A stretch of 64,000 bases of DNA. It comes from Cyclobacteriaceae bacterium (GTDB lineage Bacteria; Bacteroidota; Bacteroidia; Cytophagales; Cyclobacteriaceae). The number at the start of each line of letters is the position of its first letter. Position 1 is the first letter of the stretch. The translations under genes and the position numbers were made by a program. Where the stretch lies: NCBI GenBank assembly GCA_019638355.1, contig JAHBTY010000006.1, forward strand, positions 248,001 to 312,000, in the 5' to 3' direction. Positions 42,856 through 51,887 of the stretch are shown here, in pieces. The notes below the pieces were generated by a model. The model searched no databases. It worked only from the letters and a program-made list of their open reading frames with translations, and was not told the DNA's origin.

Positions 42856-43983
42856 TTAATAATGCTGACCCGGTGGCTGGTTTGGTATTGTTATATAAAA
42901 GGTAGTGCCTTCGCCATATACCGATTCAGCGCGAATGGTACCTTTCAGTTTTTCAACTGCTTCACGTACGATGTATAAACCCAGGCCAGCTCCATCACTT
43001 CTATCGGTAGCGCGAAAAAACATTTCAAAAATGCGGGGCATCAGTTTCTCTTCTATGCCAATTCCATTGTCTATTAATTTTATGCGTGCTTCTTTACTAT
43101 CAATTACAGCCTCTATTGTAACCATACTGGCAACGTATGAATTACTGTAAATAATTGAGTTGGAAATAAGATTGGTGAGGATGATTGCCAACCGATAGGG
43201 GTCGGAATAAAAATCCGCTGTTTGATGTACATTTACATGAAAAGAAACACGTTCATAAAACTGAATGTATTGAACTTTTTCCTGCACTTCGCTTACGAGT
43301 TTTTTTAGGTCAATCTTATTCCGGGCAATTTCGATACGGGCATTTTTTGAGTAATCCAAAATCTCTTTTATTGTTTCGTCCAGGTTAAAAATACTTTTGG
43401 TCATCATTTCCCAATAGTTGGTAAACGTCCGTTGCGAATCATCGCGTTGTGCAAGCTGAATTAAGCCCAGTATGGATAGTAGCGGTGCCCGCAGGTTGTG
43501 CGATACACTATAAACAAAGTTATCTAACTCGCGGTTTATTTTTACAAGTTCTTCATTTTGCCTGCGTAAGTCACTTTCAGCTTTTTTTCGTTTTACTTCA
43601 ATTTCAAACTGCTTAAGCGATGTTTTAATAGCAGAAGGTAATCGGGATAGGTTGGATTTTAAAACATAATCGTGCGCACCCAACTTTAAACAGTTTACTG
43701 CAAATTCTTCTGACACTGTACCGGTTACCAGAATAAACGGAACATGAATACTTTGGTGCTTTAACAGTTTAAGTGCTTCGATTGAATTAAACTGCGGCAT
43801 GGCATGATCGGACAGAATAACATCGGGTTTAAATTCAGTAAGTGCCTGCACAAAACCAGAATGAGTGTCCACACAAAGCCAATCAAATTGAAATCCTTCT
43901 TTTCGAAGCGTTCGTTCTACTAAACGGGCATCCTCTTCCATATCTTCGAGCATTAAAATTTTTAGTTCTCTTTTCATACGCAT
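42856..43983 (-). CDS. Hybrid receiver-histidine kinase
   Basis: 375 residues, cytosolic. Receiver at about 5-130 (LEDMEEDARLVERTL, acceptor Asp in DVILSDHAMP, LVTGTVSEE, KSNL), a coiled coil, HisKA with FVYSVSHNLRAPLLSILGL, and HATPase (LTNLISNSIIY, DNGIGIEE, GAGLGLYIV). The order receiver then kinase is typical of kinases controlled by phosphorylation of their own receiver. The ATG overlaps the stop of the upstream single-domain regulator by 1 bp. Confidence 0.93.
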   Translation of the reverse strand: MRMKRELKILMLEDMEEDARLVERTLRKEGFQFDWLCVDTHSGFVQALTEFKPDVILSDHAMPQFNSIEALKLLKHQSIHVPFILVTGTVSEEFAVNCLKLGAHDYVLKSNLSRLPSAIKTSLKQFEIEVKRKKAESDLRRQNEELVKINRELDNFVYSVSHNLRAPLLSILGLIQLAQRDDSQRTFTNYWEMMTKSIFNLDETIKEILDYSKNARIEIARNKIDLKKLVSEVQEKVQYIQFYERVSFHVNVHQTADFYSDPYRLAIILTNLISNSIIYSNSYVASMVTIEAVIDSKEARIKLIDNGIGIEEKLMPRIFEMFFRATDRSDGAGLGLYIVREAVEKLKGTIRAESVYGEGTTFYITIPNQPPGQHY

Positions 43984-44402
43984 TAGTTTGGTGGTTGATT
44001 GAGAATAAGCCAGAATAAACCTATATCCGCTACAGCTTTAACAAATTTTTCGAAATCAACCGGCTTTACGATGTACGCGTTTACCCCTAGCCGGTATGAT
44101 TCTACTATGTCGCGTTCCTCGCGCGATGAAGTGAGCACCACTACCGGAATAAGTTTTTTCTGAGGGTGCTCCTTAAGCACGCGCAATACTTCAATACCAT
44201 CAACTTTTGGCATTTTTAAATCCAGCAGAATCAATTTGGGTAAAAAATCATTTTCGTTCAGCAGATAGTTTAATGCCTCTTCGCCATCCTGCACGTGTTT
44301 AAGATGATTTGCCAGGTTATACTTTTTTAGTGTTCGTACAATCAGTTCGGCATCTTCCGGGCTGTCTTCCACCACTAAAATTTCTACAATTTTATTATGC
44401 AT
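43983..44402 (-). CDS. Single-domain response regulator (Rcp1-like)
   Basis: 139 residues from the ATG at 44402. The frame is open for 26 more codons upstream, but those lie inside the kinase gene. Receiver only: VVEDSPEDAELI acidic pocket, acceptor Asp in LILLDLKMP, VLTSSREERD, and Lys in IVKPVDF. The insertion NHLKHVQDGEEALNYL is typical of receivers that serve phytochrome-like kinases. No output domain. The start overlaps the kinase stop by 8 bp. It probably shuttles phosphate between the CHASE3 kinase and the hybrid kinase. Confidence 0.93.
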   Translation of the reverse strand: MHNKIVEILVVEDSPEDAELIVRTLKKYNLANHLKHVQDGEEALNYLLNENDFLPKLILLDLKMPKVDGIEVLRVLKEHPQKKLIPVVVLTSSREERDIVESYRLGVNAYIVKPVDFEKFVKAVADIGLFWLILNQPPN

Positions 44403-46125
44403 AGCTCTCAATGTTTGGTAACGAAAAATAAAAAACAGCACCTTGGCCTGGCCGTGAGGCAGCCCAAACCCGGCCGCCATGCCGTGTTACAATACGTTTT
44501 ACTAATGCAAGTCCTACTCCTGTCCCTTCAAATTCCTGCACCTTGTGCAACCGTTGAAAAACTTCAAATAATTTATGAGCATAATTCATATCAAATCCTA
44601 CACCATTATCCTGAACATAAAAATGAATTTCATTTTCAGCATTCAATCGTCCAATTTCAATGCGGCTAACAGGCTGCTTACGCGAATATTTTAGTGCGTT
44701 TGAAATTAGATTAATCCAAACCTGTTTAATCATGCTTATATCGGCATGCACCATGCCAAGGGCATTACGGGTAATTTCTACGTGGGGTAATACCTGAAAC
44801 TCTTCTAACACTTCACTAACCAGGTCGTCCAGATTAACTTTACCCATCATTAGCTCTTTACGCCCCAGGCGTGAAAAATCGAGCAGGTCATCTATTAGCT
44901 GCCCCATGCGCTCGGCATTTTTTTGAATAGTATTAATAATGCGGCTGCCTTCTGCATCCAATTTTTCGTTGTAATCTTCCTGAAGCATTTGCGCATAGCC
45001 ACCTATAAAGCGCAGCGGGGCCCGCAGATCGTGGGAGACAGAATATGTAAAGGCCTCCATCTCTTTACGAAGTTGTTCAGCCTTGTTCTCTGCATTTTTG
45101 CGGGCTGTATTATCAAACACCGTGGTACGACTTCGCATAAATTTTCCGGTATTGTCAAAAATAGCGGATGCATTTACCAATACCGGGAAGATTGATTTAT
45201 CCTTACGCATAAAATCAAACTCAAGGCCACTTACATAACCTTTCACCTGGTACTGATCAATTTCGTGTTTAAACCGGGTGCGGAATTCATTGCGGCTTTG
45301 TTCAGAAAGTAAATCGGTGTATTTCATTTTACCAGCTACTTCATGTGCCTGATAACCCAACCAATCAAGCAAGGTTTGATTAACCGTAATAATAGTGGTA
45401 GTTGCATCAACCGATAAATAACCACAGGGTGCATAGTTATACAAATCATGAATTTCGGCTGAGGCGGTTTGCAACTGCTGCTCCACTAGTAAACGGGCTT
45501 TCATGTTTTTATTGATCTGAAAAAAAAGTATAGTAACAAATACAGCTGTAACAACAAGCAAACCTGCAAACGAGCCCTGAAATCGTAAAAGTGTTTGTTT
45601 ACCCAAATTACCTCTTTGTAAATACAGTTTATCTTCTTCTTGTTGAATTATAGCAATACGGTCGCGTATTTGATTCATAAGTTCTATACCTATACCGGTG
45701 GCAACCAAAGCTTGAGCTTGTAAAAAACTTTCCTTTCGGGTTTCAATCACCTTACCAACCCACTCTTGTTTTTTATTGATTATGCGTTTTAATTGACTTA
45801 CCCTTACCTCTTGCACCGCATTATCCTGAACCAAACGAAACAACGTGCGCACCAATGAATCAAGATTTAATATTGCTACCTGGTAAGGTTGTAAATATTC
45901 TTCGTTTGCAGTTATTATATAAGCACGCTGAGCGCTTTCCAACTCAGTAATACTCGATAAAATATGTTGCGATATGTTTACTACCTGACGGGTGTGATCT
46001 TGCTTAGTACCGGTATCAATAAATCTTTGAATACTACTGTAGGAATAAATAATTAAAACCAGTATAGCGCATACTATACTCAAAAACCACCAACGTAAAT
46101 TCGGCTCAATATAAATCTGAGTCAT
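44395..46125 (-). CDS. CHASE3-PAS sensor histidine kinase
   Basis: 576 residues. Membrane helices at about 12-32 and 186-206 flank an extracytoplasmic CHASE3 domain (LESAQRAYIITANEEYLQPY). Then come a PAS domain (YNYAPCGYLSVDATTTIITVNQ) with its PAC segment, HisKA with FTYSVSHDLRAPLRFIGGY, and HATPase (NLISNALKYS, VQDNGVGFD, GTGVGLALV). This is the first gene of the four-gene operon. A dyad lies 37 bp upstream of its start. The signal sensed by CHASE3 domains is generally unknown. Confidence 0.94.
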   Translation of the reverse strand: MTQIYIEPNLRWWFLSIVCAILVLIIYSYSSIQRFIDTGTKQDHTRQVVNISQHILSSITELESAQRAYIITANEEYLQPYQVAILNLDSLVRTLFRLVQDNAVQEVRVSQLKRIINKKQEWVGKVIETRKESFLQAQALVATGIGIELMNQIRDRIAIIQQEEDKLYLQRGNLGKQTLLRFQGSFAGLLVVTAVFVTILFFQINKNMKARLLVEQQLQTASAEIHDLYNYAPCGYLSVDATTTIITVNQTLLDWLGYQAHEVAGKMKYTDLLSEQSRNEFRTRFKHEIDQYQVKGYVSGLEFDFMRKDKSIFPVLVNASAIFDNTGKFMRSRTTVFDNTARKNAENKAEQLRKEMEAFTYSVSHDLRAPLRFIGGYAQMLQEDYNEKLDAEGSRIINTIQKNAERMGQLIDDLLDFSRLGRKELMMGKVNLDDLVSEVLEEFQVLPHVEITRNALGMVHADISMIKQVWINLISNALKYSRKQPVSRIEIGRLNAENEIHFYVQDNGVGFDMNYAHKLFEVFQRLHKVQEFEGTGVGLALVKRIVTRHGGRVWAASRPGQGAVFYFSLPNIESYA

Positions 46126-46161
46126 TCGCAGCTACTTTAAAAATTTACACATGAAGGTAAG

Positions 46162-46176
46162 ACGATACAGTATCGT
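46162..46176 (-). promoter_or_regulatory. 15-bp dyad upstream of the CHASE3 kinase operon, operator candidate
   Basis: ACGATAC-A-GTATCGT is a perfect 7-bp inverted repeat around one base. It lies 37-51 bp before the kinase start. On the minus strand TAAATTTT (46147-46140) is one base off the -7 consensus, which would place the dyad over the -33 region. A transcription-factor site is the simplest reading. Confidence 0.45.
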
Positions 46177-46224
46177 AAAGTCCTTAGAGGCGGATGAATT
46201 TAAGCAATAGATGCCAGAGGGGCA

Positions 46225-46263
46225 ACGGGTAAAACCACGTATTTAATAGGTGGTTTTACCCGT
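46225..46263. other. Long perfect hairpin between hflX and the CHASE3 kinase
   Basis: A 14-bp perfect stem (46225-46238 with 46250-46263; arms begin ACGGGTAAAACCAC) around an 11-nt AT-rich loop. Neither strand has a T-run right after it, so it is not a standard terminator, although it is 59 bp beyond the hflX stop. It could protect or process an RNA 3' end, or be a protein site. Confidence 0.6.
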
Positions 46264-46321
46264 ATTACATAAGTGCGTGAATAACCGGAGGAATGGCCCT
46301 CTTATTATTTTAACAGTAATT

Positions 46322-47473
46322 TCAGTTAAAAATATAGATGCCCTCATCTACATAATTAGGATAAATTGTAAGATGCTTCTTTCTTACTGTCTCAAATACC
46401 AGGCTTCGCAACTCCTGCAGATTAATTTTTTTCTCTGCCGAAATAAAAACTACCTGCTCAAAACCATGCTGGCGATAAAATCCTTTCAGGTCTTCAGTAT
46501 TTGCGTCTGGTAGCAGATCTATTTTATTCAATACCAATATGGTGGTAATATCACCGGCTCCTAAATCGGCAAGTGTGTTCTTTACCACTTCAATCTGGTT
46601 GTTGTGGTAAGGATGAGCCGCATCTACCACATGAAGCAGCACATCTGCCTCGCGTACTTCATCCAGGGTAGATTTAAAAGATTCAATTAAATGATGTGGT
46701 AGTTTGCGAATAAATCCAACCGTATCGGATAACAAAAACGGAATATCGCCCAACACTACTTTGCGCACCGTAGCATCTACCGTTGCAAATAATTTGTTTT
46801 CGGCTTTCACATCTGACTTTGAAAGCACGTTCATTAATGTTGATTTACCCACGTTGGTATAACCCACTAACGCTACCCGCACTACATTGCTGCGGGATTT
46901 ACGCTGTGTTTTCCGTTGCTTATCGATTTTATCAAGTTCGTCCTTTAACAATGAAATCCGATAGCGGATGTTTCTACGGTCAGTTTCAATTTCGCGTTCA
47001 CCGGCTCCACCCCGGGTTCCGGTTCCACCACGCTGCCTTTCCAGGTGAGTCCACATACGGGTAAGCCGTGGAAGCAAGTATTGATTCATGGCCAATTCTA
47101 CCTGCGCGCGTGATTGGGCAGTTTGTGCGCGCATCGAGAATATATCCAGTATAAGTAAACTTCGATCGTACACGCGGCATTTTACTTCGCGCTCTGGAGT
47201 GTTCAGCTCTTTTTCAATGTTGCGAAGTTGAGAGGGGCTCAGGTCATCATCAAAAATTACATTGGTAACCTGATGCGCCACTACAAAATCTTTTATTTCA
47301 ACAAGTTTGCCTTTACCAACAAAAGTGCGCACATCGGGTTGCGGTAGCTTTTGAATAAAGCGTTTAAGCGATTCAATACCGGCAGTTTCTGCCAAAAAAG
47401 CCAGTTCATCCAAATGTTCGCGGGTTATTTCCAAATCCTTATCGGCAAGGGCTACCAAAACTGCTTTTATCAT
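46322..47473 (-). CDS. hflX: GTPase HflX
   Basis: 383 residues, cytosolic, ribosome-associated GTPase that splits stalled 70S ribosomes. The N-terminal domain (TFVGKGKLVEIKDFV, VIFDDDLSPSQLRNIE) and the Gly-rich linker (RQRGGTGTRGGAGEREIE) are diagnostic. The G domain has GYTNVGKSTLMN near residue 203, DTVGFIRKLPHHLIESF and NKIDLL. A possible -7 box (complement of CAAACTTT, 47487-47494) lies 14 bp upstream with a TTG 17 bp further, which is weak evidence. Monocistronic, divergent from the polysaccharide operon. Confidence 0.96.
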   Translation of the reverse strand: MIKAVLVALADKDLEITREHLDELAFLAETAGIESLKRFIQKLPQPDVRTFVGKGKLVEIKDFVVAHQVTNVIFDDDLSPSQLRNIEKELNTPEREVKCRVYDRSLLILDIFSMRAQTAQSRAQVELAMNQYLLPRLTRMWTHLERQRGGTGTRGGAGEREIETDRRNIRYRISLLKDELDKIDKQRKTQRKSRSNVVRVALVGYTNVGKSTLMNVLSKSDVKAENKLFATVDATVRKVVLGDIPFLLSDTVGFIRKLPHHLIESFKSTLDEVREADVLLHVVDAAHPYHNNQIEVVKNTLADLGAGDITTILVLNKIDLLPDANTEDLKGFYRQHGFEQVVFISAEKKINLQELRSLVFETVRKKHLTIYPNYVDEGIYIFN

Positions 47474-47637
47474 AAATTTTATAATTCAAACTTTAAAAAA
47501 ATTATCAACCTCAATGCTGGTTACTTTCCAGGTTTTTTTGGAATCTCATGTAAGATATTTGTAATATTTTTAAGAATTTAGCACAAAATTAAGCCTAAAC
47601 CGGAAGTTGATCACCGGCATTTTGCCGGAAGTTGGTT

Positions 47638-48747
47638 ATGAAAGTTGCAATAGTATTAAACACCTCCTGGAACATCTACAATTTCAGGTTGAATTTCGTT
47701 CGTTCGCTACTTGCCAAAGGTTACCAGGTACATACCATTGCCCCGCACGATAAATACACGCACTACCTGGAAGAATTAGGCTGTACCCATCACGATGTGA
47801 AAATGGATAGTCGCGGTGCTAATCCGATTAAAGACTTGGGTTTGATGTTTGAGTTGTGGGGGATTTATCGCAAAGTGCGGCCCGATATTATTTTGCACTA
47901 TACCATTAAGCCCAATGTGTATGGTACTTTGGCTGCCAGTATGCTGCGAATACCTACTATCAATAACGTATGCGGCCTGGGCACTGTGTTTCTTAAGAAC
48001 AACCTGGTGTCAGCATTTGCCATGATGCTCTACAAACTGGCCTTCCGTTTTCCGCGAAAAGTATTTTTCCAAAACCCCGATGACCTGGCCCTGTTCCTGA
48101 ACAAAAATCTGATACCTGCTAAGTCGGCCGACCTTATTCCGGGTTCGGGTATCGATCTGAGTCACTTTACACCTACGGAATTTAAGCGTAACCAAACATT
48201 TACCTTCCTGTTAATCTCGCGCCTGATAACAGATAAAGGAGTAATGGAATTTGTAGAGGCGGTTAAGAAACTAAAACAAAAAGGTGTTGCTGCCCGCTTT
48301 CAGATCTTGGGCGCGAAGGATCCGGAGCATGCACGCGGCATTAAACTTTCTGTAATTGATCAATGGATAAAATCAGGCACTATCGAATACCTGGGCACTT
48401 CTGATGATGTGCGCAATTTTATAAACCAGGCCGACTGTGTGGTACTACCATCCTACCGCGAAGGAACTCCGCGCACCTTATTGGAAGCTGCCAGTTCATC
48501 CAAACCAATTATAGCTACTGATGTTCCTGGTTGCCAACATGTAGTGGAAGACAATTACAACGGACTGCTTTGTAAAATAAAAAGTGCCGATGATTTAGCG
48601 CTAAAGATGGAGACCATGCTGAATTTGGATAACACTACACTTAAAAAATTTGGAGAAAATGGTCGTAAAAAAATCGAAGTTGAATTCGATGAAAAAATTG
48701 TGATTACCAAATACTTACAAGAGATAGAACACGTACAGCCTGCCTAA
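47638..48747 (+). CDS. Glycosyltransferase family 4
   Basis: 369 residues from the ATG at 47638, with a TTG two codons earlier as the alternative. GT-B fold: N-terminal domain VAIVLNTSWNIYNFRLNFVRSLL, LHYTIKPNVYG and CGLGTVF; C-terminal domain with LIPGSGIDLSHF, LLISRLITDKGVMEFVEA and the retaining-enzyme EX7E motif in REGTPRTLLEA. It transfers a sugar from a nucleotide donor, probably onto a polyprenyl-linked exopolysaccharide precursor on the cytosolic side. First gene of the polysaccharide cluster. A small hairpin (CCGGCA, TTT loop, TGCCGG, 47614-47628) lies just before the start. Confidence 0.93.
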   Translation: MKVAIVLNTSWNIYNFRLNFVRSLLAKGYQVHTIAPHDKYTHYLEELGCTHHDVKMDSRGANPIKDLGLMFELWGIYRKVRPDIILHYTIKPNVYGTLAASMLRIPTINNVCGLGTVFLKNNLVSAFAMMLYKLAFRFPRKVFFQNPDDLALFLNKNLIPAKSADLIPGSGIDLSHFTPTEFKRNQTFTFLLISRLITDKGVMEFVEAVKKLKQKGVAARFQILGAKDPEHARGIKLSVIDQWIKSGTIEYLGTSDDVRNFINQADCVVLPSYREGTPRTLLEAASSSKPIIATDVPGCQHVVEDNYNGLLCKIKSADDLALKMETMLNLDNTTLKKFGENGRKKIEVEFDEKIVITKYLQEIEHVQPA

Positions 48748-48807
48748 GCCACCCAGGCATTGCGTATTGTATAAAATCTGTAATTTCACCGGTTCAAACT
48801 TATAGTT

Positions 48808-49560
48808 GTGCGGTTTCTGATACTTGTTTGCGGTGGTTTGCTAATGGCCTGCGGTTCATATAAGCAAAACATAATGTTTAAATCGACTGACGGGCATTTG
48901 CCTGAAAGGCTTAAACAGGAAACGGCTGTTGCCGAATCGGATTATAAAATCCGCAGGAATGATCAACTTTCGCTAACACTTTTCAGCAACGAAGGAGAAA
49001 AACTGATCGATCCAAACCCCGAGTTAACCACCACCAACCCAACAACCGAAAACCCAACCTCAAATGCACCGGTTTATGTAGTAGATATTGCCGGGGTGGT
49101 TCGCTTGCCAATGATTGGTGAAATCAACCTGGAAAATCTAACCTTGCGCCAGGCCGAAGAAGTTTTACAAAAAGAATATGCACGCTTTTTTAAGGGCCCT
49201 TATGTGCACCTTACCTGTGTGAATAAGCGTGTAGTATTGCTGGGCGCAGTTGGTGGCCAGGTGGTGCCTCTGGAAAACGATAATATGAAATTACTGGAAG
49301 TGCTGGCATTAGCAAAAGGATTAACCAACGAAGCCAAAGCCGGAAACATAAAAATAGTAAGAGGCGAACATGTGTTTGAGGTTGATCTTAGCACCATACA
49401 AGGTGTTAAGAATGGAAACATGACAATTGAAGCAGGCGATGTGGTGTATGTTGAACCCGTTCGCAGGCCGTTTAGTGAAGGCCTGCGTGATAACGGAGGC
49501 TTGCTAAGTATATTGGTAAGTTTGGCCACGCTAGTCGTAGTTATTTATAATGCCCGTTAA
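48808..49560 (+). CDS. Wza-like polysaccharide export lipoprotein
   Basis: 250 residues from the GTG at 48808, giving a lipoprotein signal (MRFLILVCGGLLMAC). Poly_export domain: YKIRRNDQLSLTLFSNEG, VDIAGVVRLPMIGEINLENLTLRQAEEVL; then an SLBB-like domain (VVLLGAVGGQVVPLEN, MKLLEVLALAKGL, MTIEAGDVVYVEP) and a C-terminal helix (LLSILVSLATLVVVIYNAR) that may cross the outer membrane, as the Wza alpha-barrel does. Forms the export pore together with the Wzc-like protein, whose gene overlaps its stop by 1 bp. Confidence 0.92.
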   Translation: MRFLILVCGGLLMACGSYKQNIMFKSTDGHLPERLKQETAVAESDYKIRRNDQLSLTLFSNEGEKLIDPNPELTTTNPTTENPTSNAPVYVVDIAGVVRLPMIGEINLENLTLRQAEEVLQKEYARFFKGPYVHLTCVNKRVVLLGAVGGQVVPLENDNMKLLEVLALAKGLTNEAKAGNIKIVRGEHVFEVDLSTIQGVKNGNMTIEAGDVVYVEPVRRPFSEGLRDNGGLLSILVSLATLVVVIYNAR

Positions 49561-51887
49561 TGCTACAAAAACCAAACGAAACAGGCACGCTTACAGAAGT
49601 TCAGTCTATCGACACTGAAAAATTAGTTGCTGTATTTCGTAAAAACCTGATTTGGGTAATTCTTATTTTAATTGCCACCAATCTTACAGCATACCTTACC
49701 ATCCGCTATACCAAAGATTTATTTGAGTCAGAGTCTGAAATGAAACTGGACATTAAGCGCGATGCCACCGAACTTGGAATAAAAACCTATATGGAAGACC
49801 AGAACATGAATCTGGTTTCGGGTGAAATTGAACAGATTAAATCAAAACTATTCTTTAATAAAGTGCTTGATTCACTGGATATAGCTGTGAGTTATTACAG
49901 TTTAGGCAAAGTACTTACCGATGAAATGTACAAACGTTCTTCGTTTGAGGTAAAACCAACTTTCATTCATGCTGATCAGTATGACAAACCCATATTCATA
50001 GAATTTAAAGGCAGCAATGAATTTTCATTGCGCCTGGACGATTCGGGCCCAACAACTACCGGAGTGTTTGGTCAACCCGTTCAACTTTATCAAACCAGCT
50101 TAACAGTTTTTAAAAAACCTAATTTTATCGAAAATGATGGAAACAATTATTTCTTTGTTTTAAACAGCCGTAAAAGCCTTATAAACTATCTTTCTAAAAA
50201 CATTCAGGTTGATCCGCTTAGCTTCAATGCCAATACAATTCGGGTTTCATTCCGCGACCACAATGCCCGAAAAGCATTCGACATTGTGAATAAGATAGAT
50301 TCACTTTATATCAACTATAGCAATCAGCAAAAAAATCTGGCCAACAAGCAAAAAATAGATTGGCTCAACAACGAGTTGGTTCAGGTAGAAAAAAAAATGG
50401 AAGGCTATGAAGATTACTTTGAAAACTTTACACTTCAAAATAAAAGTAACGACCTGACTGTTGACCTCAAGAAAACAATTGCCGCTATAAATGTAATCGA
50501 TTCGCAACGATATAGCCTAAATAAACGCCTGGCCGACCTTAATAACCACATGGATTTATTAACCACCGATGACTTTTCAATCGGCAATCGTACCAGTGCC
50601 CTACCGGCTACCATTAACCAGCACCTGGAAGAACTTATAAAAAAAGCGCGCGAACGCGACAAACTTGCGCTTGCATACAACGAAAATACATTTGCCTTCC
50701 GGCAGAAAGAAAAAGAAGTTTCGATGCTGAAAGATGAACTGTTCAACCAATTAAGCAACCTTAAAAAAGAATGGCTTGCCGATTTAGTTGAACTGGGTAA
50801 AAGAAAAGAAAAACTGGAACGCGCGTTTGCCGAAATGCCCGATAAGAATACCCAGTTCTCCAAAAACCAACGCTACTATAAACTCTACGAAGAGTTTTAT
50901 TTAACGATGATGCAATCCAAGGCCGAGTTTGAAATTGCACAAGCCGGCAGTACTCCCGATTTTAAAATCCTATCGCCTGCAACACTACCAACAACACCCA
51001 TTTCGCCCAGCAAAATTATGGTGTTGGGAATTGGTTTCGTGGCTGGCATTATACTAAACATTTTCTTTATCGGGTTGATGTATGTACTCAACAATAAAAT
51101 TACCAGCGTAAAAGAAGTAGAACGTGGCATTAACCTACCCATGCTTGGAGCCATTCCGGCATCAAACCATACGGTGGAATCCCTCTTTCATGTTATCGAT
51201 AATCCCAAATCGATAGTAAGCGAGGCTATACGTACACTTCGCACCAACCTTGAATTTTTTAATACCAGCGAGAAAAGCAAAGTTATAACCATTACCTCCA
51301 CTATATCGGGCGAGGGAAAATCTTTTCTGGCCATGAACCTGGGTGGAGTTTTGGCATTATCGCGTAAGCGGGTTGTGCTGGTTGACCTGGATATGCGCAA
51401 ACCAAAGTCAGAAAAATATCCTACCGGCAACGATTCGCCCGTGGGTATGAGTACTGTTCTGATAAAGAAAAATAAGTGGCAAGAATGTGTAGTGAAAACT
51501 TCACTTGAAAATTTTGATTTTATTCCCTCCGGGCCTCACCCGCCTAATCCTTCCGAACTTTTATTGAATGGTGAGTTTTCTGATTTTCTGGAGGAACTCC
51601 GTGCAAACTATGATTATGTGGTAATCGATACACCACCGGTTGGACTGGTAACTGACGGGGTAATGGCCATGAAACGATCCGATTTGTCGATTTATGTTTT
51701 TCGGGCCAACTATTCGCATAAAGACTTTCTGCAAAACCTGGCACGCGTTGTTACTTTGAATAAGTTAACACACGTAGCATCGGTATTAAATGCCATTCCA
51801 CTCAACGGCAAATATTATGGATACGGTTATTACGAAGACAAAACACCGAGGAAGAGGCGTTGGACAAAAATGGTAGGGTTAAAGTGA
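49560..51887 (+). CDS. Wzc-like chain-length determinant and tyrosine autokinase
   Basis: 775 residues. Wzz domain with membrane helices at about 30-50 and 480-505, enclosing a long periplasmic coiled coil (about 240-400). The cytosolic BY-kinase domain has Walker A SGEGKS at about 583-588, Walker A' in VVLVDLDMRKP and Walker B in YVVIDTPPVG. Just before the end there is a tyrosine cluster (GKYYGYGYYED), the usual autophosphorylation site. It controls polymer length and export with the Wza-like protein, and is normally reset by a phosphatase such as the next gene product. Confidence 0.94.
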   Translation: MLQKPNETGTLTEVQSIDTEKLVAVFRKNLIWVILILIATNLTAYLTIRYTKDLFESESEMKLDIKRDATELGIKTYMEDQNMNLVSGEIEQIKSKLFFNKVLDSLDIAVSYYSLGKVLTDEMYKRSSFEVKPTFIHADQYDKPIFIEFKGSNEFSLRLDDSGPTTTGVFGQPVQLYQTSLTVFKKPNFIENDGNNYFFVLNSRKSLINYLSKNIQVDPLSFNANTIRVSFRDHNARKAFDIVNKIDSLYINYSNQQKNLANKQKIDWLNNELVQVEKKMEGYEDYFENFTLQNKSNDLTVDLKKTIAAINVIDSQRYSLNKRLADLNNHMDLLTTDDFSIGNRTSALPATINQHLEELIKKARERDKLALAYNENTFAFRQKEKEVSMLKDELFNQLSNLKKEWLADLVELGKRKEKLERAFAEMPDKNTQFSKNQRYYKLYEEFYLTMMQSKAEFEIAQAGSTPDFKILSPATLPTTPISPSKIMVLGIGFVAGIILNIFFIGLMYVLNNKITSVKEVERGINLPMLGAIPASNHTVESLFHVIDNPKSIVSEAIRTLRTNLEFFNTSEKSKVITITSTISGEGKSFLAMNLGGVLALSRKRVVLVDLDMRKPKSEKYPTGNDSPVGMSTVLIKKNKWQECVVKTSLENFDFIPSGPHPPNPSELLLNGEFSDFLEELRANYDYVVIDTPPVGLVTDGVMAMKRSDLSIYVFRANYSHKDFLQNLARVVTLNKLTHVASVLNAIPLNGKYYGYGYYEDKTPRKRRWTKMVGLK

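Noticed and set aside
44403..44480. Upstream extension of the single-domain regulator
   Set aside because: Lies within the kinase coding region; the receiver fold begins at the ATG at 44402.
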